From Pseudomonadota bacterium (lineage in GTDB: Bacteria; Pseudomonadota; Gammaproteobacteria; Burkholderiales; Burkholderiaceae_C), in contig JAJXTO010000004.1 in the NCBI GenBank assembly GCA_021783695.1, positions 1 to 64,000 of the forward strand: a stretch of 64,000 nt of DNA, written 5' to 3'. Positions 7,779-17,296 of this stretch are shown piece after piece; the stretch's first letter is position 1, and each line of letters starts with the position of its first letter. Made by a program: the position numbers and the translations under genes. The notes beneath the pieces were generated by a model. It saw only the letters and a program-made list of their open reading frames with translations, did not search any database and was not told the DNA's origin.

Positions 7779-8183
7779 ATGCCCACCACCGCATTCGATG
7801 ATCTGCTTCGGACTGCAAGACAGCAACCCGAACCCCAGCACTTCTATCTCATCTTCGCCGCAGCCGAATTGCCGCAAGACGCCAGCCCGGAGCAGCGGGC
7901 CCGCTTTGCTGAGGGCAACGGGGGCGCCCTCACCCCGGTGATGGCCGTGGACAAGTCGCCTCAGGAGCTGACGGATTTCGGCGCCCTGGTGGCAGAGTCG
8001 GCGCAGACCGGCCAGCACTGGGACATGGTGTTCGTCACCACGCAGCCGAAATCGAGCGATCTGCCGCCCGACCCTCAGCAGGTGGAGCAGACGTTGACCG
8101 GGCTGATTGAACGCATCCGCACCGGGCAGATCGACAGCTTTTTGAACTTTGATCGCGAAGGCGGCATCGTCCGCCTGTATTAG
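7779..8183 (+). CDS. Conserved nar-linked orphan, often mislabelled ribonucleotide reductase alpha
   Basis: The protein has 134 residues. The N-terminus FDDLLRTARQQPEPQHFYLIFAAAELP and the C-terminal IDSFLNFDREGGIVRLY match a small beta-proteobacterial family that databases often call ribonucleotide reductase subunit alpha, although it is far too short and has none of the enzyme's cysteines. No signal peptide or membrane segment is seen, and there are no cysteines at all. ATG 7779 follows CAAGGAACC. It sits between narL and narK1, suggesting a role linked to nitrate respiration, but the function is unknown. Confidence 0.75.
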   Translation: MPTTAFDDLLRTARQQPEPQHFYLIFAAAELPQDASPEQRARFAEGNGGALTPVMAVDKSPQELTDFGALVAESAQTGQHWDMVFVTTQPKSSDLPPDPQQVEQTLTGLIERIRTGQIDSFLNFDREGGIVRLY

Positions 8184-8431
8184 AGCCTGTCGGACTTGAG
8201 GTCCCTGTTGGAAATGCCCGAGTGTCACGAGATGTTCGCTTGACACCAGCACGCGGCTCGACTTTTATGTAGCACTTCTTGAATGCGGCCAAGCTCCGAT
8301 GGTCGTAGTTCTTTCGAACGATGCCCAAGCCGGCGCGCTCGTTCGTTTGCACACTGCACTCAGCCGACAGACGAATGTTCCGAACGACCCGCAGAGCCTA
8401 GATTTCTTCAGGCAATGAAAAGGAGTCTGTC
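8184..8431. promoter_or_regulatory. Intergenic region upstream of narK1, probable nar promoter
   Basis: This 248-bp gap is where the promoter of the narK1K2GHJI operon should lie. TTGAATGCGGCCAA at 8279-8292 resembles a degenerate FNR half-site pair (consensus TTGAT-N4-ATCAA), but only the first half is good. AAGGAG at 8419-8424 is the narK1 ribosome site. A plus-strand open frame without clear start ends at 8418 (its last residues are QTNVPNDPQSLDFFRQ) and may be the tail of a lost gene. No clear -35/-10 pair is visible. Confidence 0.35.
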
Positions 8432-9748
8432 ATGAGCGCTAATGCGCAGCAACACAACCGCCAGGCCTGGTCAGTACTGATCGTCAGCACCTGGGCGTTC
8501 ACCGTGTGCTTCATGGTGTGGATGATGTTTGCCGTCATCGGCATTCCTATCAAAAAGACCCTGGGCCTCAACGCCACCGAGTTCGGCCTGCTCACCGCCA
8601 TGCCGGTGCTCAGCGGCTCGCTGATCCGGGTGCCGCTGGGCATCTGGACCGACCGCTACGGTGGCCGCATCGTGTTCGCAGCCATCATGGCGGCAACCGT
8701 CATCCCCATCTGGATGTTGTCCTACGCCACCACATACTGGCAATACCTGACCATCGGCCTGTTCATCGGCCTGGCTGGCGGCTCGTTTTCAGTGGGTACG
8801 CCGTATGTGGCCCGCTGGTTTCCGAAGGAACGACAAGGCTTGGCGATGGGCATTTTCGGCGCGGGCAACTCGGGCGCCGCGGTCAACAAGTTCATCGCCC
8901 CGGCGCTTGTCGTGGGCTTCGGCTGGACCATGGTGCCGCATGTGTACGCCGCGGTCATGCTCGGCACGGTCATTCTGTTCTGGATGTTCAGCCACCACGA
9001 TAAGAGCCATGTGGTGCAGGGCCAGACCAGCTTCATGCAGCAACTCAGGGCGCTGCGCGACCCCGGTGTGCTCAAGTACAGCCAGTACTACAGCATCGTG
9101 TTCGGCGGCTATGTGGCGCTGTCGCTGTGGATGGTGCAGTACTACGTAGGTGAATACAAGCTCAGCCTGCCGGTGGCCGCGCTGCTGGCCGCGGCGTTCT
9201 CCTTGCCGGGCGGCGTGCTGCGCGCGGTGGGCGGCTGGATGTCCGACAAGTTCGGCGCACACAAGGTGACCTGGTGGGTGCTGTGGGTGAGCTGGGTGGT
9301 GTTGTTCCTGCTGTCGTATCCGCAAACCCAGTTCACGGTGCTGACCACCAGCGGGCCGACCACCTTCCACATCGGCCTCAATGTCTACACCTTCACCGTG
9401 CTGATGTTCCTGCTGGGCATTGCCTTTGCCTTCGGCAAGGCCAGCGTGTTCAAGTACATCGCCGACGACTATCCGACCAATATCGGCACGGTGTCGGGCA
9501 TCGTCGGCCTGGCCGGGGGCATGGGCGGCTTCCTGCTGCCCATCCTGTTCGGCGCCCTGCTCGACCTCACCGGTATCCGCTCCTCGGCGTTCATGTTGAT
9601 GTATGGCGTGGTCTCGCTCTCGCTGGTGTGGATGTTCTTTACCGAAGTCCGCCGCACCGACGTGCTCAGGCCCGCGTCGCGCAATACCCCAACCGCATCT
9701 GGCGCAAGCCTCACGCATGGCAAATCTGCCAGCACCGCACGTTCTTAA
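8432..9748 (+). CDS. narK1: Nitrate transporter NarK1 (MFS, H+/nitrate symport type)
   Basis: The 438-residue major facilitator has about 12 membrane segments. The nitrate signature after TM4, GGSFSVGTPYVARWFPKERQ followed by GIFGAGNSGAAVNKF, is the NarK1/NasA type. The second signature GGMGGFLLPILFG lies in the C-terminal half. NarK1 types usually import nitrate with protons and start respiration before nitrite builds up. ATG 8432 is preceded by AAAAGGAG. It is the first gene of the narK1K2GHJI operon and 18 bp separate it from narK2. Confidence 0.9.
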   Translation: MSANAQQHNRQAWSVLIVSTWAFTVCFMVWMMFAVIGIPIKKTLGLNATEFGLLTAMPVLSGSLIRVPLGIWTDRYGGRIVFAAIMAATVIPIWMLSYATTYWQYLTIGLFIGLAGGSFSVGTPYVARWFPKERQGLAMGIFGAGNSGAAVNKFIAPALVVGFGWTMVPHVYAAVMLGTVILFWMFSHHDKSHVVQGQTSFMQQLRALRDPGVLKYSQYYSIVFGGYVALSLWMVQYYVGEYKLSLPVAALLAAAFSLPGGVLRAVGGWMSDKFGAHKVTWWVLWVSWVVLFLLSYPQTQFTVLTTSGPTTFHIGLNVYTFTVLMFLLGIAFAFGKASVFKYIADDYPTNIGTVSGIVGLAGGMGGFLLPILFGALLDLTGIRSSAFMLMYGVVSLSLVWMFFTEVRRTDVLRPASRNTPTASGASLTHGKSASTARS

Positions 9749-9766
9749 GACTTCAGGAGAGTCAAC

Positions 9767-11152
9767 ATGTCCAGTCATGTGATCAAACATTGGAACCCGG
9801 AAGACGCGGCGTTCTGGAAAAGCGAAGGCCAGATGATTGCCCAGCGCAATCTGTGGATTTCCATCCCCGCGCTCACACTGGCGTTTGCAGTCTGGATGGT
9901 GTGGTCGGTGGTGGTGGTGAAGCTGCCGCAGGTGGGATTCAAGTTTTCCACCAACCAGCTGTTCTGGCTCGCAGCCCTGCCCGGCCTGTTCGGCGCCACG
10001 CTGCGTATTTTCTATTCCTTCATGGTGCCGATCTTCGGCGGCAGGCGCTGGACGGCGATCTCGACCGCATCCTTGCTGTTGCCTGCGCTGGGCATCTACT
10101 ACGCGGTGCAGAACCCCAATACGCCGTATGAGATTTTTGTCATCCTGGCGCTGCTCAGCGGCTTTGGCGGCGGCAACTTCGCCTCGTCGATGGCCAATAT
10201 CAACTTTTTCTTTCCCAAGGCGCAAAAAGGCCTGGCACTGGGGCTGAATGCCGGTCTGGGCAATCTGGGGGTGTCCATCGTGCAGTTCATCGTGCCGCTG
10301 GTCATCACCGCTGCGGTCTATGGCGTGCTCAGCGGCAACCCGCAGACCGCAGTGGTGAGCGGCAAGACCACCCAGCTCTGGCTGCAGAACGCCGGTTTCG
10401 TCTGGGTGCCCTTCATCATTGCCTCCACGCTGGCGGCCTGGTTCGGCATGAATGACTTGGCCGATGCCAAAGCCTCGTTTGCCGATCAGGCGGTGATTTT
10501 CAAGCGTTCGCACACCTGGCTGATGAGCCTGCTCTACACCGGCACTTTCGGCTCGTTCATCGGCTACTCGGCCGGTTTTCCTCTGCTCATCAAGTCGCAG
10601 TTCCCCGATGTCAATGCGCTGGATTACGCCTGGCTCGGACCGTTCGTCGGCGCGCTCATTCGTCCCGTCGGCGGCTGGCTCGCCGACAAGCTCGGTGGCG
10701 CCCGCGTGACCTTCTGGAATTTCATGCTCATGGCGCTGGGCGTCGTGGCGGTGCTGTATTTTCTGCCGCAAGGCGGAGTGGGCGGCAACTTCACCGGCTT
10801 TCTGGCGGCGTTCATGCTGCTGTTCGCCACCACCGGCATCGGCAACGGCTCGACCTTCCGCATGATCCCGGTGATCTTCCTTACCGACCGCAAGCGCGCC
10901 GCAGCGGGCCAGGGCCCTGCCGCGCAGGAGCAGGCAGTGAAGGATGCGAACAAGGAAGCCGCCGCTGTGATCGGTTTTTCATCTGCAATCGCCGCCTATG
11001 GCGCCTTCTTCATCCCCAAGAGCTACGGTACCTCGATTTCCATGACCGGCGGCCCACAGGCCGCGCTGTATGGCTTCATCGTCTTTTATGTGCTGTGCGT
11101 GCTGGTGACCTGGTGGTTCTACAGCCGCAAGAACGCCCCCATGCCCTGCTGA
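9767..11152 (+). CDS. narK2: Nitrate/nitrite antiporter NarK2 (MFS)
   Basis: This 461-residue MFS protein carries the NarK/NarU signature GFGGGNFASSMANINFFFPK plus GLALGLNAGLGNLGVS, typical of the nitrate/nitrite exchanger group. The N-terminus HVIKHWNPEDAAFW is the conserved cytoplasmic start of NarK2-like proteins. About 12 membrane segments are present. It has a good ribosome site (CAGGAG) before ATG 9767. Having one symporter-type and one antiporter-type protein side by side is common in denitrifying proteobacteria, where they cooperate or are fused. narG begins 24 bp downstream. Confidence 0.9.
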   Translation: MSSHVIKHWNPEDAAFWKSEGQMIAQRNLWISIPALTLAFAVWMVWSVVVVKLPQVGFKFSTNQLFWLAALPGLFGATLRIFYSFMVPIFGGRRWTAISTASLLLPALGIYYAVQNPNTPYEIFVILALLSGFGGGNFASSMANINFFFPKAQKGLALGLNAGLGNLGVSIVQFIVPLVITAAVYGVLSGNPQTAVVSGKTTQLWLQNAGFVWVPFIIASTLAAWFGMNDLADAKASFADQAVIFKRSHTWLMSLLYTGTFGSFIGYSAGFPLLIKSQFPDVNALDYAWLGPFVGALIRPVGGWLADKLGGARVTFWNFMLMALGVVAVLYFLPQGGVGGNFTGFLAAFMLLFATTGIGNGSTFRMIPVIFLTDRKRAAAGQGPAAQEQAVKDANKEAAAVIGFSSAIAAYGAFFIPKSYGTSISMTGGPQAALYGFIVFYVLCVLVTWWFYSRKNAPMPC

Positions 11153-11176
11153 CCCCCTGATTCCACGGAGCCCAAG

Positions 11177-14100
11177 ATGAGTCACTTTCTCGATCGCCTC
11201 ACCCACTTTGCCAAGAGCCGCGAAAAGTTCGCCGATGGCCACGGCGAAGTCACCACCGAAGACCGCACCTGGGAGGACGCCTACCGCGGCCGCTGGCAGC
11301 ACGACAAGATCGTGCGCTCGACGCACGGCGCCAACTGCACTGGCTCGTGCTCGTGGAAGATTTATGTGAAGGGCGGTATCGTCACCTGGGAAACGCAGCA
11401 GACCGACTACCCGCGCACCCGCCCCGACATGCCCAACCACGAGCCGCGCGGCTGCCAGCGCGGCGCTTCGGCGAGTTGGTATTTGTACTCGGCCAACCGG
11501 GTGAAGTACCCGATGGTGCGCGGTCGGCTGATGAAAATGTGGCGGCAGGCGCGCAAGACTCTCGACCCGGTGGATGCCTGGGCGAGTATCGTGCAAGACC
11601 CGGCCAAACGCAGCGAGTACCAGAAGTTGCGCGGCATGGGCGGCTTCGTGCGGGCGCATTGGGACGACGTCAATGAAATGATCGTCGCGGCCAATGTCTA
11701 CACCATCAAGACCTACGGCCCCGACCGCATCTACGGCTTCTCGCCGATCCCGGCGATGTCCATGGTGTCGTATGCCGCGGGCTCGCGCTATCTCAATCTC
11801 ATCGGTGCGGTGCCGGGCAGTTTCTACGACTGGTATTGCGACCTGCCGCCAGCGTCGCCGCAGGTGTGGGGCGAGCAGACCGACGTGGCCGAATCGGCCG
11901 AGTGGTTCAACGCCAACTACATCATGGCCTGGGGATCGAACGTGCCGCAAACGCGCACGCCCGATGCGCACTTCTACACCGAGGCGCGGTATCGCGGCGC
12001 CAAGACCGTGGCCGTCTCGCCCGATTATTCCGAGGTCGCCAAACTCAGCGACGAGTGGTTGCACCCGAAGCAGGGCACCGACTCGGCATTGGCGATGGCC
12101 ATGGGCCATGTGATCCTGCGCGAGTTTCACTTCGGCGAACACAAGTCGGACTACTTCATCGACTATTGCCGCAAATACACCGACATGCCGCTGCTGGTGC
12201 GGCTGGAGGAGCGCGAGATCGCCGGGGGCCGCAAGGTGCTGGCGGCCGATCGTTACCTGCGGGCCAGCGACTTTGCCGACCATCTCGGCCAGGCCAACAA
12301 CCCGGAGTGGAAAACCGTGGCGCTGAACGCCAACGGACAAATTGCGCTGCCGCACGGCTCGATCGGTTACCGCTGGGGCGAGAAAGACGAGATGGTGGGC
12401 AAATGGAACCTGGAAGCGCGCGACGCGCGTGATGGCGCCGACATGCAGCTCGCGCTCAGCCTGATGGACATGAAAGAGGGCGTGGCAGAGGTCGGCTTTC
12501 CCTATTTCGGCGGCGTGCCCGCGGAGCATCACCCCGGCAATGTGCAGGACGACGTGCTGGTGCGCAAGGTGCCCTACCGCGTGCTGCAACTGGCCGACGC
12601 CGAAGGCAAGACACAAAGCGTGAAAGTCGCCACGGTCTATGACCTGATGGCCGCGCATTACGGCATCGACCGCGGCCTGGGCGAGGAGCCAAATCCCTGC
12701 GCCACGCGCTATGCCGACAACGTGCCTTACACCCCGGCGTGGCAGCAGCCCATCACCGGCGTGCCGGCCGATGTGGTGGAGCGCATCGCCCGCGAGTTTG
12801 CGACCAACGCACACAAGACCCACGGCACCTCGATGGTCATCCTGGGCGCGGGCCTGAACCACTGGTACCACATGGACATGCACTACCGCGCCATCATGAA
12901 CATGCTGATGATGTGCGGCTGCATCGGTGTGCCGGGCGGCGGCTGGGCGCATTACGTTGGACAGGAAAAGCTGCGCCCGCAGACCGGCTGGACCGCGCTG
13001 GCCTTCGCCCTCGACTGGGGACGGCCGCCGCGGCAGATGAATTCGACCAGCTTCTTCTACGCGCACACCGACCAGTGGCGCTACGAAAAGCTCGGCGTCG
13101 ATGAAATCCTCTCGCCGCTGGCCGATCCCAAGGAATTCGGCGGCAGCATGATCGACTACAACGTGCGCGCCGAGCGCATGGGCTGGCTGCCCTCGGCGCC
13201 ACAGCTGGAGTCCAATCCGCTGCATCTGGCGCGCGACGCCGCGGCTGTCGGCCTGTCGCCCAAGGACTATGTGGTCAAGGGGCTGCAGGACGGCAGCCTG
13301 CGCATGAGCTGCGAAGACCCGGACAACCCGGTGAACTGGCCGCGCAATCTATTCGTCTGGCGTTCCAACCTGCTCGGCTCGTCGGGCAAGGGGTCGGAAT
13401 ACTTTCTCAAACACCTGCTCGGGGCGAACAACGGCGTGCTCGATACCGAGCTGACCGCCGCCGATGGTCGTCCGCATGAGGTGCAGTGGCGCGGCCCTGC
13501 GCCCGAAGGCAAGCTCGACCTGCTGGTCACTCTGGACTTCCGCATGAGCACCACCTGCCTGTTCTCCGACATTGTGCTGCCGGCGGCCACCTGGTACGAG
13601 AAGAACGACCTCAATACCACCGATATGCACCCCTTCATCCACCCGCTGTCGGCGGCGGTCGATCCGAGTTGGGAGGCGCGTTCGGACTGGGAGATTTTCA
13701 AGGGCTTCGCGCAAAAGTTCTCCGAGGTCTGCGTCGGCCACTTGGGAGTCGAGCAGGACGTGATCCTCACGCCGATGATGCACGACACCCCCGCCGAACT
13801 CGGCCAGGCCACGGCAGTGCGCGACTGGAAGAGGGGCGAGTGCGACCTCATCCCCGGCAAGACCGCGCCGCAGATCAGCGTGGTCGAGCACGACTACCCC
13901 AACACCTTCAAGCGCTTCACCTCGCTGGGTCCGTTGATGGACAAAGTGGGCAACGGTGGCAAGGGCATCGCCTGGAACACCGAGGATGAAGTCAAGGCGC
14001 TGGGCGAGCTCAACGGGCTGGTGCTGGAGGAAGGCGCCACCAAAGACCGCCCGCGCATCCTGACCGACATCGACGCCTGCGAAACCGTGATGATGCTCGC

Positions 14101-14986
14101 GCCCGAAACCAACGGCCATGTGGCGGTGAAAGCCTGGGCCGCGCTGTCCAGGATCACAGGACGCGACCACACCCATCTGGCGATTCCGAAGGAGCACGAG
14201 AAGATCCGCTTTCGCGACATTCAGGCGCAGCCGCGCAAGATCATCACTTCGCCGACCTGGTCAGGCATCGAGGATGAGAAGATTTGCTACAACGCCGGCT
14301 ACACCAACGTCCACGAATACATTCCGTGGCGCACCCTGAGCGGCCGCCAGCAGTTCTACCAGGACCATGCGTGGATGCTGGCCTTCGGCGAGGGCTTCGC
14401 CAGCTACCGCCCTCCCGTCAACCTCAAGGCGGTGCAACCGGTGCTGGGCAAGTTCGGCAACGGCAACAAGGAAATCGTGCTGAACTGGATCACCCCGCAC
14501 CAGAAATGGGGCTTTCACAGCACTTACACCGAAAACCTCATCCTCCTCACCCTGAGCCGCGGAGGCCCGTGCGTGTGGATTTCGGAAGACGACGCCAAGG
14601 TTGCGGGCATCGTCGACAACGACTGGATCGAGGTGTTCAACGCCAACGGAGCCATTGCCGCGCGCGCGGTCGTCAGCCAGCGGGTCAAGCCCGGCATGGC
14701 CATGATGTACCACGCGCAGGAACGGCTGGTGAACACCCCGGCGTCTGAAGTCACCAAGGCGCGCGGCGGCATCCACAACGCCGTCACCCGCATCGTCACC
14801 AAGCCCACGCACATGATTGGCGGCTACGCCCAGCTCTCTTACGGCTTCAACTATTACGGCACGGTCGGCGCCAACCGCGACGAGTTCTGCATCGTGCGCA
14901 AGATGGACAAGGTGGACTGGATGGACGAGCCCGCAGGCCCCGCCTACAGCCACGAACGCCCGCACCACATCGAACCGCAAGCCTGA
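11177..14986 (+). CDS. narG: Respiratory nitrate reductase alpha subunit NarG
   Basis: The protein has 1269 residues, within the 1240-1270 expected for NarG. It reduces nitrate at a Mo-bis-MGD centre on the cytoplasmic side. The N-terminus holds the FS0 [4Fe-4S] ligand set HGANCTGSCSWK (His first, then cysteines at CxxxC), with the final cysteine in GCQRGAS. The molybdenum-coordinating aspartate lies in WGEQTDVAESAEW (about residue 236). As in E. coli NarG there is only a vestige of a twin-arginine signal (MSHFLDRLTHF), so the enzyme stays cytoplasmic. The C-terminal MopB domain ends about 1240. The ribosome site ACGGAG precedes ATG 11177. It is followed 24 bp later by narH. Confidence 0.96.
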   Translation: MSHFLDRLTHFAKSREKFADGHGEVTTEDRTWEDAYRGRWQHDKIVRSTHGANCTGSCSWKIYVKGGIVTWETQQTDYPRTRPDMPNHEPRGCQRGASASWYLYSANRVKYPMVRGRLMKMWRQARKTLDPVDAWASIVQDPAKRSEYQKLRGMGGFVRAHWDDVNEMIVAANVYTIKTYGPDRIYGFSPIPAMSMVSYAAGSRYLNLIGAVPGSFYDWYCDLPPASPQVWGEQTDVAESAEWFNANYIMAWGSNVPQTRTPDAHFYTEARYRGAKTVAVSPDYSEVAKLSDEWLHPKQGTDSALAMAMGHVILREFHFGEHKSDYFIDYCRKYTDMPLLVRLEEREIAGGRKVLAADRYLRASDFADHLGQANNPEWKTVALNANGQIALPHGSIGYRWGEKDEMVGKWNLEARDARDGADMQLALSLMDMKEGVAEVGFPYFGGVPAEHHPGNVQDDVLVRKVPYRVLQLADAEGKTQSVKVATVYDLMAAHYGIDRGLGEEPNPCATRYADNVPYTPAWQQPITGVPADVVERIAREFATNAHKTHGTSMVILGAGLNHWYHMDMHYRAIMNMLMMCGCIGVPGGGWAHYVGQEKLRPQTGWTALAFALDWGRPPRQMNSTSFFYAHTDQWRYEKLGVDEILSPLADPKEFGGSMIDYNVRAERMGWLPSAPQLESNPLHLARDAAAVGLSPKDYVVKGLQDGSLRMSCEDPDNPVNWPRNLFVWRSNLLGSSGKGSEYFLKHLLGANNGVLDTELTAADGRPHEVQWRGPAPEGKLDLLVTLDFRMSTTCLFSDIVLPAATWYEKNDLNTTDMHPFIHPLSAAVDPSWEARSDWEIFKGFAQKFSEVCVGHLGVEQDVILTPMMHDTPAELGQATAVRDWKRGECDLIPGKTAPQISVVEHDYPNTFKRFTSLGPLMDKVGNGGKGIAWNTEDEVKALGELNGLVLEEGATKDRPRILTDIDACETVMMLAPETNGHVAVKAWAALSRITGRDHTHLAIPKEHEKIRFRDIQAQPRKIITSPTWSGIEDEKICYNAGYTNVHEYIPWRTLSGRQQFYQDHAWMLAFGEGFASYRPPVNLKAVQPVLGKFGNGNKEIVLNWITPHQKWGFHSTYTENLILLTLSRGGPCVWISEDDAKVAGIVDNDWIEVFNANGAIAARAVVSQRVKPGMAMMYHAQERLVNTPASEVTKARGGIHNAVTRIVTKPTHMIGGYAQLSYGFNYYGTVGANRDEFCIVRKMDKVDWMDEPAGPAYSHERPHHIEPQA

Positions 14987-15010
14987 CCTCACGCCTCCAG
15001 GAGAAACACA

Positions 15011-16534
15011 ATGAAAGTTCGCGCCCAGATCGGCATGGTGCTCAACCTCGACAAGTGCATCGGCTGCCATACCTGCTCCGTCACCTGCAAGCAGGTGTGG
15101 ACGACGCGCCCCGGCATGGAATACGCCTGGTTCAACAACGTCGAGTCCAAGCCCGGCATCGGCTACCCCAAGGAGTGGGAAAACCAGAACAAATGGAAAG
15201 GCGGCTGGACCCGCACGGCGGGGGGCAAGCTGCAGCCGCGCCAGGGTTCGCGCCTGTCCATCCTGATGAAGATTTTCGCCAACCCCAACCTGCCGGAGAT
15301 CGACGCCTATTACGAGCCCTTCACCTTCGATTATGAACACCTGCACAAGGCGCCCGAGCTCAAGGCGGCGCCGACCGCCCGTCCGCGCAGCCTGATCAGC
15401 GGTCAGCGCATGGAAAAGATCGAATGGGGGCCCAACTGGGAAGAGATTCTCGGTGGCGAATTCGCCAAGCGCAGCCGCGATGCCAACTTCGAGGCGATGC
15501 AAAAGGAGATTTACGGCGAGTTCGAAAACACTTTCATGATGTACCTGCCGCGGCTGTGCGAGCACTGCCTGAACCCGGCTTGCGTGGCCTCCTGCCCGTC
15601 GGGGGCGATTTACAAGCGCGAGGAAGATGGCATCGTGCTGATCGACCAGGACAAATGCCGCGGCTGGCGCATGTGCATCTCGGCCTGCCCGTACAAGAAG
15701 ATCTACTACAACTGGGAAAGCGGCAAGTCGGAGAAGTGCATCTTCTGCTATCCGCGCATCGAGGCCGGCCAGCCCACGGTGTGCTCGGAGACCTGCGTCG
15801 GCCGCATTCGTTATCTGGGCGTGCTGCTGTATGACGCCGATCGCATCGAAGAAGCCGCCAGCGTGGCCAACGAGAAGGATCTGTACGAGGCACAGCTCGG
15901 CATCTTCCTCGACCCGCACGACCCGCAGGTCATCAATCAGGCGCGGCGCGACGGGGTGCCCGATGCCTGGCTCGACGCGGCAAAGCGCTCGCCGGTCTAC
16001 AAGATGGCGATGGAGTGGAAGATCGCCCTGCCGCTGCACCCGGAATACCGCACCCTACCGATGGTCTGGTATGTGCCGCCGCTCTCCCCCATCCAGACCG
16101 CGGTGCAAAGCGGCATGGTCAGCGACAACGGCGCGCTGCCCGACGTGTCGCAACTGCGCATTCCGCTGCAATATCTCGCCAATCTGCTGACCGCTGGCGA
16201 CATTGCGCCGATCAAGCGGGCGCTCGAACGCATGCTGGCCATGCGCGCCTATATGCGCGGCAAGCATGTGGATGGGCAGGCCAACGTGGCCGCCATCGAG
16301 CAGGTGGGCATGCCAGCGGCCATGGTGGAGGACATGTACCGCATCCTGGCCATCGCCAATTACGAAGACCGCTTCGTCATTCCCACCGCCCACCGCGAGT
16401 ATGCCGAAAACGCCTTTGACCTCAAAGGCTCCTGCGGTTTCACTTTTGGCAACGGCTGCTCGGACGGCGAGTCCGCCCCCTCGCTGTTCAGCGCCAAAAA
16501 GCGGCGTACTTTTGCGATCAAAGCGGAGATGTGA
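15011..16534 (+). CDS. narH: Respiratory nitrate reductase beta subunit NarH
   Basis: The 507-residue electron-transfer subunit carries four iron-sulphur clusters. Cysteine groups are CIGCHTCSVTC near the N-terminus, CEHCLNPACVASCPSG, CRGWRMCISACPYKK and CIFCYPR with CSETC. The tryptophan in CRGWRMC replaces a cysteine and marks the [3Fe-4S] centre typical of NarH. It passes electrons from NarI haem to NarG. CAGGAG precedes the start. The 3' end overlaps the narJ region: NarH stop TGA at 16532-16534 lies just ahead of narJ ATG. Confidence 0.96.
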   Translation: MKVRAQIGMVLNLDKCIGCHTCSVTCKQVWTTRPGMEYAWFNNVESKPGIGYPKEWENQNKWKGGWTRTAGGKLQPRQGSRLSILMKIFANPNLPEIDAYYEPFTFDYEHLHKAPELKAAPTARPRSLISGQRMEKIEWGPNWEEILGGEFAKRSRDANFEAMQKEIYGEFENTFMMYLPRLCEHCLNPACVASCPSGAIYKREEDGIVLIDQDKCRGWRMCISACPYKKIYYNWESGKSEKCIFCYPRIEAGQPTVCSETCVGRIRYLGVLLYDADRIEEAASVANEKDLYEAQLGIFLDPHDPQVINQARRDGVPDAWLDAAKRSPVYKMAMEWKIALPLHPEYRTLPMVWYVPPLSPIQTAVQSGMVSDNGALPDVSQLRIPLQYLANLLTAGDIAPIKRALERMLAMRAYMRGKHVDGQANVAAIEQVGMPAAMVEDMYRILAIANYEDRFVIPTAHREYAENAFDLKGSCGFTFGNGCSDGESAPSLFSAKKRRTFAIKAEM

Positions 16535-16536
16535 TC

Positions 16537-17292
16537 ATGCACAACCTATCCCGACAATTACGCGCCCTGGCCCTGCTGCTCGACTATCCGGGCGATGCCA
16601 TGCAGGCGCATCTGGCTGAAATCAGCGCCGTCCTCGGCCCGCTGGAACCCGACCACCCTGCTCCGCGCGAATCGCTGCGAGAGTTGATTGACCACATGGC
16701 GACCACCGATCTGATGGACCTGCAGGCCGAGTTCGTCGACACCTTCGACCGCGGCCGCAGCACCTCGCTCAACCTGTTCGAGCAAGTGCATGGCGACTCG
16801 CGTGATCGCGGCCAGGCCATGGTCGACCTGCTGGCGCAATACCAGGAAGTCGGCCTCGATCTGCAAGCCAAGGAGTTGCCCGACTACCTGCCGGTCTATC
16901 TCGAATATTGCTCGGTTCTCGACCCGGGCGCGGCGCGTGAGGCGCTGGAAGAGGTCGCGCTCCTGGTGGCGCATCTCACCGTCGCGCTCGACCGTCGGGA
17001 ATCTCACTGGGTGGCCGTGACGTCCGCCGCCTGCCGCCTGGCGGGTGTCGGCGACTGGCGGGCCTTGGTGGAACAGCAGACAGGACAGGAGGCACACCCG
17101 CCCACACCCGGCCCGCGCAACATTCACAGCGAAGGTCTGCCCGCCGACTGGACGCCCGCCGGACTCGATGCGGTGTGGGCCGAGGAACCGGTGGATTTTC
17201 TCGGCGCCTGCAACCCGCAACATGCCACGCCTGCCGTGCAGACCGTGCAGTTCATGCCGCGCGCCGCGCAACCCCATTCCGCAGGAGTCTGA
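16537..17292 (+). CDS. narJ: Nitrate reductase assembly chaperone NarJ
   Basis: This protein of about 251 residues belongs to the NarJ/TorD-like chaperones. It shows the family motif EFVDTFDRGRSTSLNLFEQVHGDSRDRG (about residues 68-95, 20-residue core FVDTFDRGRSTSLNLFEQVH). It binds NarG and allows insertion of the Mo cofactor and FS0 before membrane docking. ATG 16537 has GGAG eight bases ahead; a GTG at 16531 is an alternative overlapping narH. The C-terminal 50 residues are Pro/Ala-rich. It is coupled to narH and separated from narI by 4 bp. Confidence 0.92.
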   Translation: MHNLSRQLRALALLLDYPGDAMQAHLAEISAVLGPLEPDHPAPRESLRELIDHMATTDLMDLQAEFVDTFDRGRSTSLNLFEQVHGDSRDRGQAMVDLLAQYQEVGLDLQAKELPDYLPVYLEYCSVLDPGAAREALEEVALLVAHLTVALDRRESHWVAVTSAACRLAGVGDWRALVEQQTGQEAHPPTPGPRNIHSEGLPADWTPAGLDAVWAEEPVDFLGACNPQHATPAVQTVQFMPRAAQPHSAGV

Positions 17293-17296
17293 CATC

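Noticed and set aside
8789-10771. 660-codon minus-strand open frame opposite narK1 and narK2
   Set aside because: Antisense shadow of two clear MFS genes; composition rich in His, Gln and Arg without any domain.
10979-13225. 748-codon minus-strand open frame opposite narK2/narG
   Set aside because: Shadow of narG codon bias; no protein-like motifs.
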